Assembly (NCBI RefSeq): GCF_037975245.1
Contig: NC_092570.1
Span: forward strand, 8,181,001-8,245,000
DNA length: 64,000 nucleotides
Reading direction: 5' to 3'
Source: Apostichopus japonicus
Lineage: Eukaryota; Echinodermata; Holothuroidea; Aspidochirotida; Stichopodidae
This document shows positions 50,464 to 62,854 of this stretch, one piece after another (the stretch's first letter is position 1; every line of letters starts with the position of its first letter). Under the pieces are notes generated by a model. It made no database searches, was not told the DNA's origin, and saw nothing but the letters and a program-made list of their open reading frames with translations. The position numbers were made by a program, and so were the translations under genes.

Positions 50464-53400
50464 CTGTGAAAAAAGGAAAATAATGGTCAAACCTCACTCA
50501 TGACGAAACAAATTCAGTCAGCCAATAATAACCCCAAAAACATTTACTTGAAAACTTAACTGAAAAGTCACTGAAAAGTCTTCACTGAAAAGTTCTATCC
50601 ATGGTAATAATTGTTGTTGATACAGTACTCTCTATTCAATGTTGTGGACACAATGTTGCTCATACAGTGCTGTTCATACAATGTTGTTCATAAAGTATTG
50701 CTCATTACAGTATTAACACTGATTATACAGTGCTGTTGGTACAGTGCTGTTGATACAGTGCTGTTGAAACATTGCTGATGATACAGTGCTTGTTGATACA
50801 GTGCTGTTGATAAAGTGCTGTTGATACAATATTATTACTCTGATTTCACCTACTTCTTGCATTCTCATGACCACTTCCATCTTAGACTCTGTACAAGCTG
50901 CGACCAGATTCTCAGGAAGAAGCTGTTTGTCCACGTAAAAGTTATCCTTCTTGCCCTGATGATTAATAAAATCACAAACCATTCAAACATATTAATTATT
51001 TTGTATTGACAAATATATAAGCTCTACTGGGTTCTACAACACTATTGCTACCAGCTAGCCTGCTCTGCCTTCACATAATGAAACCATCTACTAGCATGTG
51101 CTCAGTCTTTCAGTTAACAATCAAGTCCAAACAAACATATTTCTGTCATCTTGTAGCATTGTATAGTAACATACCCACATAGCATACTGTTGGTTACATC
51201 TAACACACATAATCTTGTAGCATTGTGTAGTAACATACCTCACATAGCCTACTGTTGGTGTTACATCTAACACACATAATCTTGTAGCATTGTATAGTAA
51301 CATACCCCACTGTTGGTGTTACATCTAACACACATAATCTTGTAGCATTGTATAGTAACATACCCCACATAGCCTACTGTTGGTGTTACACCTAACACAC
51401 CTAATCTTGTATCATTGTATAGTAATATACCCCACATAGCCTACTGTTGGTGTTACATCTAACACACCTAATCTTGTAGCATTGTATAGTAACATACCCC
51501 ACATAGTCTACTGTTGGTGTTACATCTAACACACCTACTCTTGTAGCATTGTATAGTAACATACCCCACATAGCCTACTGTTGGTGTTACATCTAACACA
51601 CCTAATCTTGTAGCATTGTATAGTATCATACCCCACATAGCCTACTGTTGGTGTTACATATAACACACCTAATCTTGTTGCATTGTATAGTAACATGCCC
51701 CACATAGCCTACTGTTGGTGTTACATCTAACACACCTAATCTTGTAGGATTGAATAGTAACATACCCCACATAGTCTACTGTTGGTGTTACATCTAACAC
51801 ACCTAATCTTGTAGCATTGTATAGTAACATACCCCACATAGTCTACTGTTGGTGTTACATCTAACACACCTAATCTTGTAGCATTGTATAGTAACATACC
51901 TCACATAGCCTACTGTTGGTGTTACATATAACACACCTAATCTTGTAGCATTGTATAATAACATACCCCACATAGTCTACTGTTGGTGTTACATCTAACA
52001 CACCCAATCTTGTAGCATTGTATAGTAACATACCCCACATAGCCTACTTATGGTGTTTCATCTAACACACCTAATCTTGTAGCATTGTATAGTAACATAC
52101 CCCACATAGCCTACTTTTGGTGTTTCATCTAACACACCTAATCTTGTAGCATTGTATAGTAACATACCCCACATAGCCTACTGTTGGTGTTACATCTAAC
52201 ACACCTAATCTTGTAGCATTGAATAGTAACATACCCCACATAGCCTACTGTTGGTGTTACATATAACACACCTAATCTTGTAGCATTGAATAGTAACATA
52301 CCCCACATAGCCTACTGTTGGTGTTACATCTAACACACCTAATCTTGTAGGATTGAATAGTAACATACCCCACATAGCCTACTGTTGGTGTTACATATAA
52401 CACACCTAATCTTGTAGCATTGTATAGTAACATACCCCACATAGCCTACTGTTGGTGTTACATCTAACACACCTAATCTTGTAGCATTGAATAGTAACAT
52501 ACCCCACATAGCCTACTGTTGGTGTTACATATAACACACCTAATCTTGTAGCATTGAATAGTAACATACCCCACATAGCCTACTGTTGGTGTTACATATA
52601 ACACACCTAATCTTGTAGCATTGTATAGTAACATACCCCACATAGCCTACAGTTGGTGTTACATCTAACGCACCTAATCTTGTAGCATTGTATAGTAACA
52701 TACCCCACATAGCCTACTGTTGGTGTTACATCTAACGCACCCAATCTTGTAGCATTGTATAGTAACATACCCCACATAGCCTACAGTTGGTGTTACATCT
52801 AACACACCTAATCTTGTAGCATTGTATAGTAACATACCCCACATAGCCTACTGTTGGTGTTACATCTAACGCACCTCATCTTGTAGTATTGTTTAATAAC
52901 ATAGCCTACTGTTAGTTACATCTAACACTGTACACCACTTGAACCACTCACCTGATCGACTAAGATTTGCATTGGTGGACCATTATAAGATTTGACAAGT
53001 TCACATGCGTCGTAACTCTGTAAGACAGACAAAATGTTTTAATTAATCGAAGTGAAATAAGAAACTGAATGCTAAGCGTATGTTATATCCCCTAGAAAGG
53101 CTGTCAATACCTCTAGTAATTATTATTTATTATCTAGGATGAAATATTTTAAGAAAAAACTTGATGACGCTCCAAGGAGTACAAATTACTGAGTTATACA
53201 TGTGACAGCTGCAACAAAGTAATAAAAAAGAATTTGCTGCTATAAATAACCGACCAAAGCAGAAAAATGGTAACTAGATAGTCATGAATGTTGGGCAAGT
53301 TTTGCAAAATCCAATTTTTTTCCCCTTTCTGTTATTTATTTTATTTGGTGGGGATGGGGGATTGGAGTGGGTGCTAAATTAGATATATTAAAGTATACTT

Positions 53401-56400
53401 GCTACTATAGATCATTCTATAATGACAAAACTAAAATCTTGTGGAATCTATAACACATTATAAACATGACATTCCCAACCAATTTCCTTTCAAACAAAAA
53501 GGTATGGACAAAGTTTATGGAAAAGTTAGAGTTGATCAACTTCGAGCAACATGCTACTGACGTAACAAGTGACTTTGAAAGACAAAATGGCTACTTCGAA
53601 TATATAACAGAAAGATATGTCCATTTCTGGCACATTTGATGAGCGGATTTAATCCAAATATAACTACCTTCCATGATTCTCTGTCGGCACCGAGGTAACC
53701 AGAGAAAGCTTTGTCTCCCCAGGGACACTTCGTAGGGTTACAGATAGGAGCAAATGCAGACACAGACTACAGGAGCAAAAGATAAAAACCAGGATAAAAA
53801 GTTAACGTAAGCTCATAGACCGACCATAATCCCAGTAATTTATAAGACATTAGTCTTTATTTAAAATCATTTAATCTTTGAGGAACTTTGATGTCTGAAT
53901 TATGAAACCAAAAGGTTAAAACAAACAATAAATACAACATATTCTTGGTGGATTGTTCTTAGTAGATATGGATCAAAACTCTATAACAAATTCTAAATGA
54001 TTCCAGCTAGGATGTCACCCTTGCTTTGGGGAAGATGCGATTTACTTTAAGCTTTTGTCTTTATGGCTGGGATAAATGTGACTCAAAAGAGGGCAGTGTT
54101 AACAAATTGCTTGACTACTGCAAAAAAAAACCTGTGTTGGTAAAAAGTATTATTTAGAGAGTCTGACAATTCGATCCTAGGAGAATCTTCACAGTCAAAT
54201 CTAAAACGATAAATGCGTATGAAATGTAGCAAGACATTTGAGATGTTTGTTGCTTTGGTTGGATTAATTTTCTTTTCATAATTGCTTTCTCTTCCACAAT
54301 GCGACTCAGTAAATTAAGAAGAGAGTGTCGCTGCAAGAATGAAAGCAATAACCCAATGAAAGAAATAAAATCATTTATGAGAGGAAATTGTTTCTTTAGT
54401 TTTATTTTACTTCTTACCCTGTACAGGCCAGGATTCTTTAAGGCACAAATCAGAGCACCATGGCCTCCCATACTGAAAGGGAAAAAATGTGAAGGAAATG
54501 GAAGCAGTAGTCATGGTAGTAAGAATTCTCGAAGAGAGAAAGATTTGTAAGATATTCATGACTTGCAGAGTAAAAAAGTAGGATCAGAAACTCTAGTGGA
54601 GATGATCTAGTGAAGAACATGATCTGAATATGCAATGAGATCTCCAGCTAAGCCCTAAATCAACAGAGGGCGCCCTCATATCAGTCCTTTCTAGTTGCAC
54701 GAAACTTGACAAGCTGCAGTCTCTGAAATCACTGACAATTCCTTTTGAGGAATCTTTAAGGGACACTTCTGGGCAAAGTACCTGCACAATCACTAATTTA
54801 CACATAGTGTGACTTATAGGAACTAAAGTACAGTTTTTACCACTCATAACTAGCACATTTTAGAAACGAAATGTTGCCCACCATTCGTTTGGCAACCTTA
54901 CACACGTCTAGTCATCAACCAATCAGAGAGCTTCTTCAAGGTATTCTCAATCACGTCTGCTTAACTGAGTTGAAAACTTTGAGCGTCAGTTAAGTTGTAT
55001 CCAAGTCTCCGAAATGGAAGACATTGGACTTGTACCTGCGATTCCCTGCATAATTATCAAAGATGAGATCTTTTGCGACATATTTTCACAACTAAACATA
55101 GATTAAGATTTGTTACAGCGCTATACAAATATTTGGAGATCTGTAAACAGGATAGATCACAAGGACACAAAGCGGTATCCACTGCACTATTAGGACCGAT
55201 ATGACAGCGCCCTCTACAAAAACGATGAAGGTTCCCATCAATTGGAGACTTGTGACCCTTACAGTGCACAACTCATATACTAACCTCTTTTTGATGTCTC
55301 TTTCTAACAAAGCATAGTTTTCACAGAACTATTCAAATAAACTGCTTTTAGTGTATTTAAGTGTCGAGTATCAAACTATCTGGTTCTTTCATTACTCATC
55401 ATTCACTCATTTCCAAAAAAAAAGTGAAGCCTTGCATTGTTTTAGGAGTTCCATTACCACCACATGAACAATTAGCAATGAGTTTTAATTTAATCATGGA
55501 TGAGGTACTTGAAATCAATATTTTGAAGTTTTTCTTCTTCTTTTGTAACTTAGACACAACACGGTCAATGGAATAGACTGTGTTTGGTAAGAGAAAACTA
55601 TGTAAATTCAGTTTAAGAAGGAATCTACTTCTACTAATATGTCACATTTCTCAATTTATTTCAACTATTAACAATTGTTAATGGTCACTCTGTTTGGAAG
55701 TTACGATACTGATTTTCACTATTTCATACTTTTTAGATTCTGTCTGTAAGACATGAGTCCGAGCTCATCCTACCTGTCTCCTTCAAACTCCTTCAAACAG
55801 CTTTAAACCTTAAACCAAACATCTTCTACAAACACGATGACTAGTATCACCACGGAAAAACAATGCACAATGTGAGGTCAAAGGTCAGTGATTACGTTAA
55901 GCTCATTACATCAATTCCAATCTTCCCTGTTACATGCGGCACTGATACCTCATTGATTGCAAATTCAGAGACAACAAATAAAAAAGCTTTAATCTGCAGT
56001 TTCCATGCAGTGATTGGATTGCAACCACAACCAACAACAACTGTTTTGTGTGGTGTGTGTGAAAGCAATTCGCTTGGTTCTTGTGGCTTTTACTTTTCTG
56101 GAAAATTCACCTTTAACACCACAAGAATGTTCAAGTAAACATTATAACATAATATGATTACTTTAACAGTCTTATGGTGTTAGTACTGTACAGATATACA
56201 GTACACTGTGTAGATTCACCTTGACATTACTGTCATGCTCACAGTCTCAGTTTATGGGGGATCAGAATGAGGTGGATCAAATTTGTTTGGGTTCGTCCTT
56301 CCTTGCCCTATCTAGGTCACTTTTCTTAAAATGAGTGTTTCAGCAATCTTCTTCACTGATGTCTTTCCATACTTTAAAGGCATTGAAGACTCGCACACAA

Positions 56401-59400
56401 AGAAACGTCTAATGCCGGTAATCTGACCTAGTTTCAAATGAGGTGTAACAGAAGTGTTAGACACCACCATCGATCCCCGAAAATACAGACACGGCTTGCT
56501 ACCATCGGTAATTAGACACGAGTGCACAGTCAATACATACAGCTGCAGTCAATACCCACAACACAGAGTACATAGCAGCAATGGACATCTCAGGTCTAGA
56601 TAAAAGATAACACATTTCATTACTGTCTGCATTTTGTAGCGACACAAAAAAAATTTTCACTTGCAAGTAACGGAAAGTTAACTTTTTCAGATGATGGCAC
56701 ACGGTTTGGGGCGAGTCTTCCATGCCTTTAAGGTTGTCTGGATAACACATGTGGTCATGGTTTTACTTTCACATTTGGTTAGTGTTACGATTAGCGTTTT
56801 ACCTTAAAATTTCTTTCTGTGTTAGTGTCTACCTTAACAGTCTTTTTTCCACTGCATAACTACAATTTTTCTCTACCAGTTTCATATACAATAACTTTTA
56901 CAGATTGTCAACATTCCATATTTCAATGAGTCTATCAATTCTTGGTCAGCCTGAATGGATTTTATTTCTACTCACCTATGCCCAAATATACTTATTCTAT
57001 CTGGCTGTGTTGGAAAGTTGGCATTCACAACAGACAACAACTGCAAAGAGAAAAGAAAGAAAGAACCGTCACTGACTTAAGTTCACTTAACCTTACTAGT
57101 TACTACTTTGTCAATCTTTGATAGTTTTGTGCCGAGTGAATAACAGAAGAGTAACATGCAACAGACTTGAAAAGATAATGCAGTTCTATAACCTTCTATT
57201 TCCTGTTTCTGCTATCAATTTTGTTTCTTGTCAAATTGAGTCGTAAACAAGATTTTATTGTTAGGTTGACACACATTATTTACACACAATTGTGAAGTTG
57301 ATGTAACATTTAAAACAGACTATATCAACTGCATTCAAACTCGGTTATTATCATTATCCTTGGCATAATGAAACTAATTTGAATAACCAATTCGTTCCTT
57401 CATATTAAAACATTAAGAATAGAGCAAGTCTACACATGACATCACAGACCTAATAGTGCTTGCGTTGCAACATTCATCAGTTATTACATACCTCTTCGGT
57501 TACGTATGAATACATTCTGTAATTGTTCTTCCACTTCTCTGTGGTTGCGTCGACATAAAATCCAGCTCCTGACCCGAAATCGTAACTGCCATCTTCGCCG
57601 TCAATATTACATCCTCCTAGAAAATCAAAACAGCAAAGTAGCACTTGACATCGTACTTTTCATAGAAGCAGACGATTGGTTGAGGTGAGCTGTCTTGTGA
57701 GGACATTACCAAACTTAGCCACTTAAATTATGTTTCCCTTGTTTACACTTCAAAGGAGGATGGAGCTGGAAACCCTCCATGTATGAAACAGTGGAAAGCC
57801 AACAACAAGCACCAATGAATCATGCTTTTCTGTAGATTATGCTCAAATATTACAATATTATGGAAGGGGGAGATATTTACCAAGCATATGACGTCTCAAT
57901 TATTCTTCCTTCAAATAACCAAGGTTAAGCTCATAACCAATAACCAATGCAGTAACCGGAAGGGAAAATTTACGTTAACAAACCTATATCATTCACCTTA
58001 CTTTACTTGCATTCATTTTACTACCAGGGGAAATATTCTGAACCCTTTATCATACCTCTTATCACACCAGTAGTTTAAGGGGACCAGATGTCCCTTATTT
58101 CCGGGAACAGCCCCTGGATTTCATGTGCTGTCCTCCCCAGATAAAAAAGTGTCCCCAGAAATGTCCCCAGATTGAACATACTAACCCTGGAATATCCCTG
58201 AATTTGAAAAAGAGGCCCTGAAGAATTTCAATTTTACCTGTTTGGCCTTCCGTTTGAAGAGACAGCTTGAAGCTGAGCTGTTATTGTTTTATATTTACAA
58301 ATGTATAGTTCACTCATGGCTCATTGAATAATTTCACAGCCGGTAATTCACATGAAAGGCATCATCACCTCGTACTTAGTGATGAATAATGGAACTTCCA
58401 GTAACATTTTTATTTTTCGTTGGCAACTGGATGTTTATCTTGGACTAACTATTTGTGTCTGCATGAGGTGTTCTAAACTTTGGCATCTTCCTTGAAGCAT
58501 AGACCCCCCCCCCTCCACGCCCTACCAAACACAATGAGAGACCCTCAAAATGCCTTCATTAAGGTACAGTGTAGGTATGAGTATCAATGTCAACACCACC
58601 AGAGGCTGGGTGGGGGGGGGGTGGAGAGGGCCAGCATCAATACCATTTTCCTGGATTTCCATGGAAAAACTTTGGTCACCTTTCTGTGTTAAGGTCTACC
58701 TACCCAGTGCCATGTTTGCATTAAACTAGAGATTCCACTCCCTATTTGCAGACACTTCATATAAATCATCCCAGCAATATATATATAAATTCTGCAACCT
58801 CTTTGTGACATTACAAAACATATTTCATCAGTAAATTATACCGTGCAAATTCATCAGTTGGAATCAGTTGGAAAGAGGATAACAGGTTCTTACTTGGACT
58901 GGTATCGGGTGCTACCACGATGATACCCAACTCGGCAGCAACCCTCTGTGCACCTCCTTTGGTTATGACGTTCTGTTCAGTGCAGGTTAACCCTATCAAC
59001 AGAAATAAATCGTGAAAATTGAAGGTATATATTATAGAGAGGTCAGACAGTTCATTTCAAAAGCAGGAATTAGCGTTTGATAAAGTCAAACTGTAACTTA
59101 AAATAAACAAAAGTAGGAATGTAGGCCTTCACCTGCTTTCTAACATTTATGAAAGTTAGGGATTCTAGCTCTTTCAGAGGCCCTTCAAAAATGGTCATTA
59201 CTTTTCCTTTTGGCTAATAACCTTAAAAACAAAGGAAGCATATTTTAAGGTATTCTATATTGAACTTGATTCCTTGTCTTAAGCATGAATGAACATACAA
59301 TAAGTTTTAGTTATAAATGGTAGATCTGCAAGATGAAGTTAATTCACATGAACTTTGACAAAAACACTTTTAGATTCCCTCCATTAAACAAAAGTAATTA

Positions 59401-61427
59401 ATCACTACAAGTGGCTTTGCAGTGAGTAAGAACTGTTGCTAAAGTTGACTTCTCTCATTCTCTCCCTTTTAAAATGTGCATTTTTGAATATTCATATCAG
59501 TCGCCATCAAGGACTTTATCTTTTTGTTCAAGCAACAGATTCAGACATTACATGTTAGCCTTTAGGTATGCAACATACTCAAATCCTAATGAAAGACAAT
59601 GTGTTAAAGTTTACTTTACCACAAGCAGAGGTGCTTTTTCTTTCCTTTTTTCCTTTTTTGCTTTTTTTTTGGCATTTGCTACAGAAGGACTTACCAGATA
59701 GAAAGTAGAGGACTGGGCAGCTTTCGTTTTCTGCTCGGGGAGGCAAGAATACACCAAAAGTCATCTTGGTCTTACATTCAGAACTGAAATTTTATTCAAA
59801 GAATGATAAATGAGTGAGTGATTAATGTCTCTGAAAATGAAAACCAGCCAAACCAAAGGCACTTATGCATGTCAAATACACTGTTTTAACTACCACCAAC
59901 AGTGCATATCCAATATATATATAATTAAGATTGTAACACACTGTGTTGTAATAGTAATACTTGAGAGCACAATGTTCATTATTTGAAGTCATGTCGTGGG
60001 GAGATTATGAATCAATAAAAAAAAATTAACATCAACAAAACATAAACCATTAGAAAAACATAACATTAGAAAAATATTTCAAAAACGAAAGAGAAGAACT
60101 GTTACAGAATACCAACCCAGCAGGCCATAGATAAGATCGGAATTAGTGACAGGACTATGTACACGGCTAGAACATAGGAAGGAACCAACTGCAGTTTGAG
60201 GTATGTAAATATATTCAGTAGAGACAAAATATACCTAACAGAACAGTACATTGAAAGTCATTGCTATCAAGTACACAGGATCTACAACAAGGTACAACAG
60301 CACCCCCAACTATCATGGATAAACACCACCTATCATCATACATCCAAGAATATATTATTCCGTCATGGATAATACTTGACAGTACCTATCATGGTAAATA
60401 GTTTTTCGTCACTGTTTTACATCTTAGTAAATTCTAAATTGTGTCATGGATAATATCTATCGTGTTCATCACTGTGTTATATACATCATTAGTTAATAAG
60501 GTAGTCATGGATAATATTTAACAGTACCTATCATGGTCTATTCTTTCATCACTGTATACCATCATTAGTAAATATTTAATTATGTCATGGATAATACTTT
60601 ACAATACCTATCATGGTATACATTCTTTCATCACTGTATTACATCATTAGTAAATCCTTTATTCTGTCATGGATAAAACTTTACAATACCTATCATGGCA
60701 TATATTATTTCATCACTGTATTACATCATTAGTAAATATTTAATTATGTCATGGATAATACTTTACAATACCTATCATGGTATACATTCTTTCATCGCTG
60801 TATGATACCATTGGTAAATCCTTCATTCTGTCATGGATAAAACTTTACAATACCTATCATGGTCTATTCTTTCATCACTGTATAACATCATTAGTAATGC
60901 TTAATTCTGTCATGGATAATATTTTACCTATCCAGTTCATCACTGTATGACATCATTAGTTACTATTTACTTCTGTCATTGATAATACTTTACAATACCT
61001 ACAGTATCATGGTATATATTCTTTCATCACTGTATTTAATACATCATTAGTTAGCCCTCAAATCTGTCATGGGTAATACTTAACAATATGAACCACTTAC
61101 TTACTGGCAAAGGTATTACCCCCCCCCCTTTCCATGGATATAACACCATAATAACACCACTGTATTAAGTACATCATTTATTAGTATTCATACTTATTTT
61201 TGCCATGGATTCAACACAATTAAACTTACAATACCTATCATGATAGGGTCAGTTCCTGTAAGCCACATAGTTCCTGTTGTGAATGAATACTGTCATGGAT
61301 AATTTCAACACCATTAAACACACAATGTACACATACTTTTCTGTAAGCCACAGTACCTGTCATGAGTATAGACTTTCTGCAAGCCTCCAAACATCTTATT
61401 GCTAGATTTTTCCTCGATGGAACCCAT
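50383..61427 (-). CDS. ESD: S-formylglutathione hydrolase (esterase D), complete, ten coding exons
   Basis: This cytosolic serine esterase hydrolyses S-formylglutathione to formate and glutathione, the last step of glutathione-dependent formaldehyde detoxification. Ten exons (61427-61357, 59783-59695, 58992-58894, 57616-57492, 57040-56976, 54472-54418, 53766-53668, 53017-52952, 50955-50854, 50463-50383) total 852 bases: 283 residues plus stop, against 282 in the human enzyme. The alpha/beta-hydrolase landmarks are intact: FGGLQKVY near the N-terminus, [16 protein letters not shown], the nucleophile elbow [10 protein letters not shown] (Ser150), the acid in GKKDN (Asp227) and the base in DYDHSYFF (His261). 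No signal peptide or peroxisomal C-terminal tripeptide is seen. The ATG has a good context (A at -3, G at +4). Every junction is GT-AG with a consistent phase, so the gene appears functional. Confidence 0.97.
50605..50835. repeat. Minisatellite, 15-bp unit, in the last ESD intron
   Basis: About 15 copies of gatacagtgctgttg and variants (catacaatgttgttc). It ends within about 20 bases of the donor of coding exon 9. Confidence 0.9.
50854..50955 (-). CDS. ESD: ESD coding exon 9, catalytic aspartate
   Basis: The acceptor is attaatcatcag (weak pyrimidine tract) and the donor CAAGAA|GTAGGT; 34 codons in phase 0 (residues 224-257). It encodes [20 protein letters not shown] then [14 protein letters not shown]. 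Asp227 in GKKDN aligns with the human catalytic Asp226. Confidence 0.95.
51135..52925. repeat. Minisatellite, 67-bp unit, about 26 copies, in ESD intron
   Basis: Near-identical copies of gtagcattgtatagtaacat, accccacatagcctactgtt, ggtgttacatctaacacacc and taatctt. The first copies on the left are shorter. The array fills most of the 2.0-kb intron between coding exons 8 and 9 and stops about 27 bases from the exon 8 donor. Confidence 0.97.
52952..53017 (-). CDS. ESD: ESD coding exon 8
   Basis: The acceptor is gtctgtcttacag and the donor GATCAG|GTGAGT; 22 codons in phase 0 (residues 202-223). It encodes [20 protein letters not shown] then DQ, the strand that leads into the loop holding the catalytic aspartate. 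Confidence 0.95.
53668..53766 (-). CDS. ESD: ESD coding exon 7
   Basis: The acceptor is ttgctcctgtag and the donor TGGAAG|GTAGTT; 33 codons in phase 0 (residues 169-201). It encodes [20 protein letters not shown] then [22 protein letters not shown] and CPWG are hallmark stretches of S-formylglutathione hydrolase. Confidence 0.97.
54418..54472 (-). CDS. ESD: ESD coding exon 6, rest of the nucleophile elbow
   Basis: A 55-base micro-exon. The acceptor is ccctttcag and the donor ACAGG|GTAAG; phase 2 to phase 0. It supplies the last base of Ser150 and [18 protein letters not shown], completing the G-H-S-M-G-G elbow and the helix behind it (residues 150-168). Confidence 0.96.
54473..56975. other. 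ESD: ESD intron between exons 5 and 6
   Basis: The longest ESD intron (2.5 kb). Unique sequence; no nested gene, array or element could be delimited. It splits the codon of the catalytic serine. Confidence 0.6.
56976..57040 (-). CDS. ESD: ESD coding exon 5, up to the catalytic serine
   Basis: The acceptor is tctctttgcag and the donor CATAG|GTGAGT; phase 0 to phase 2, residues 129-150. It encodes [20 protein letters not shown] then H and the first two bases of the serine codon. The nucleophile codon is therefore interrupted by the 2.5-kb intron that follows. Confidence 0.96.
57492..57616 (-). CDS. ESD: ESD coding exon 4
   Basis: The acceptor is gattttctag and the donor GAAGAG|GTATGT; phase 1 to phase 0, residues 87-128. 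It encodes [20 protein letters not shown], then [20 protein letters not shown] and EE. The [12 protein letters not shown] stretch is diagnostic for the family. Confidence 0.96.
58078..58240. repeat. GTCCCC-rich probable dispersed repeat
   Basis: Several internal copies of gtcccc or cccctgga type motifs (ggggaccagatgtccct, aaagtgtccccagaaatgtc). The style is that of a dispersed repeat, but no boundaries or duplications were found. Confidence 0.35.
58894..58992 (-). CDS. ESD: ESD coding exon 3
   Basis: The acceptor is ctgttgatag and the donor CCAA|GTAAGA; phase 1 to phase 1, residues 54-87. It encodes [20 protein letters not shown] followed by [13 protein letters not shown]. The LTCTEQN motif contains the cysteine characteristic of esterase D enzymes, which are thiol-sensitive (family knowledge). 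Confidence 0.96.
59695..59783 (-). CDS. ESD: ESD coding exon 2
   Basis: The acceptor is aaaatttcag and the donor TCTG|GTAAG; phase 2 to phase 1, residues 24-54. It encodes [20 protein letters not shown] followed by [10 protein letters not shown], the first core strands of the hydrolase fold and the highly conserved LPP...LSG stretch. Confidence 0.95.
60305..61350. repeat. Minisatellite, ~82-bp unit, in first ESD coding intron
   Basis: About ten copies of tcatggataatactttacaa, tacctatcatggtatacatt, ctttcatcactgtattacat and cattagtaaatatttaatt. Copies at 60585, 60667, 60749 and 60831 are exactly 82 bases apart; the right part is degenerate up to the exon at 61357. Confidence 0.93.
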
Positions 61428-61462
61428 GATTGAAGTTGGACACTAGTTGTAGTCTGTTATAT
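61357..61462 (-). CDS. ESD: ESD exon with start codon and 5' UTR
   Basis: The coding part is 61427-61357 ([20 protein letters not shown], then THD and a split Ser24 codon; phase 2). On the transcript strand it is preceded by 35 bases of 5' UTR and a good acceptor (cattttcttgcag) with its last base at 61463. This implies at least one non-coding first exon further upstream, between here and about 62.7 kb. The donor is GACAG|GTACTG. Confidence 0.9.
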
Positions 61463-62660
61463 CTGCAAGAAAATGAATGAAAATGATTTAATAACAAATC
61501 TCAAATATTTTTCTTAATAGCTAACAAGCTGACCATCCCCCTTTTGGAATTTAGTGGAATGGTGCCACAAAAGATGCACAGAACATTATCCATACTTGAA
61601 AGAATCAAGCAACATGTGATTGGTCCATAATAACAGAACAGACATCACCATTTAACAATGAGGGGTTGACTAATGTAGTTTTCTACTGACTTTCTATCTA
61701 ATCTTTAAATAGACTGCTTGGCATGCTAGTCTTACTGCAGAAATGAAAATGAAAGAACAGGCTGGATAGGCTTTGCCCAAGTTTGATAATGTGGTGCCGA
61801 ATAAGTGTTGTATCTTGTAAGAAAATATATCCCAACAAATGCTCTAAAAGAATTGTCTGGTATCCCTTGGAAGTTACCTTTAAAATAATAAAAAAAATTC
61901 CAAACATGGTTTCAAAATATGAGAACGCTCATGTTGCATTTGACAGAGACACAATTTTGTAATGGTTTAGGATGGATATTTCAAATATACTTTGAACAGT
62001 AGAGGATTTTTCGCAAATGCAGATTCAACATAGCCCACGCTCCATACAGTAATCACAACAAAAATCGCGTTTGAATACGGATTAATTTCTTTCTTAACTT
62101 TCAGTGAAATTCTGATAAATTATATATGTCTTAAAAAACTTGTTAAAGTCATCATATATGTAGTGCATCAGTGTTTTTGTGATTTTTGTGTAAAAGAAGA
62201 TGAGTTTGAACAGCAGACTCTTCAATATTTATACATTGCATTGTCCAGCTCCAATGCGTAGAATGTTCGCATGAAGGCTACTCTAAAGTTTACAATGGGA
62301 CACTTCTGCGAAGCCTAAGCATCTTGCTACTACATTTTGTTCTGACATCGATTCCGCCAAATATCATATTTTGATATTCCAAATACTTTCGAGCTTCCTT
62401 TTACTGTAAAGTTGATTTGTGAAGTTTATTTCAGCGATTTCGAAGAACGGTCTTTGAACTGTGAGTGTATTATGTGCAACGATATTTACGTACTAACTGG
62501 GCATGGTAGGCTGCACGTACATTCGCGATGTTTACGTAATATATAATAGGCAATCACCTGTGCGTGTACATACGAAAGTGTATTTACTGCAGAAATGGGA
62601 GTGCTAACTTCAAGTCGCTAGTTTTGCCTATTTGCCTGCACAACGTCATTCACCAAATTG
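61463..62660 (-). promoter_or_regulatory. ESD upstream region: 5' UTR intron, likely first exon and promoter
   Basis: The acceptor at 61463 shows that transcription begins further upstream. A donor-like GCACAG|GTGATT on the minus strand near 62547-62548 is one candidate end of a non-coding first exon. No TATA box or other decisive element was identified. The region lies between ESD and a possible divergent exon, so a bidirectional promoter is conceivable (inference). Confidence 0.3.
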
Positions 62661-62754
62661 ATGCTTTCGAACAAACATTGATTTTGGTGAGAAACTGGGC
62701 AATTTGAAAACCAGATTTCTAGATGAAGAAACGTTGAATGCGAACGATTTTTAC

Positions 62755-62854
62755 ATGGTTAGAAGGAGAAAAATAAGAACGCCAATATATCCGAATCTTC
62801 CACCAGACAATTTCTTTAAGGAATTCTTCAATCACACAAACCACATTTGCACAG
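62755..62854 (+). CDS. Possible first coding exon of a divergent gene, unrecognised
   Basis: From an ATG at 62755 a frame reads MVRRRKIRTPIYPNLPPDNF then FKEFFNHTNHICT and reaches a donor-like ACAG|GTAATT. The same frame is open upstream to a stop at 62659. Basic, proline- and aromatic-rich residues look more protein-like than the surrounding DNA, but I recognise no family and see no matching downstream exon before the window ends. Confidence 0.2.

Noticed and set aside
51135-52925. CRISPR-like array
   Set aside because: The units are contiguous repeats without unique spacers, in an animal gene intron; this is a minisatellite.
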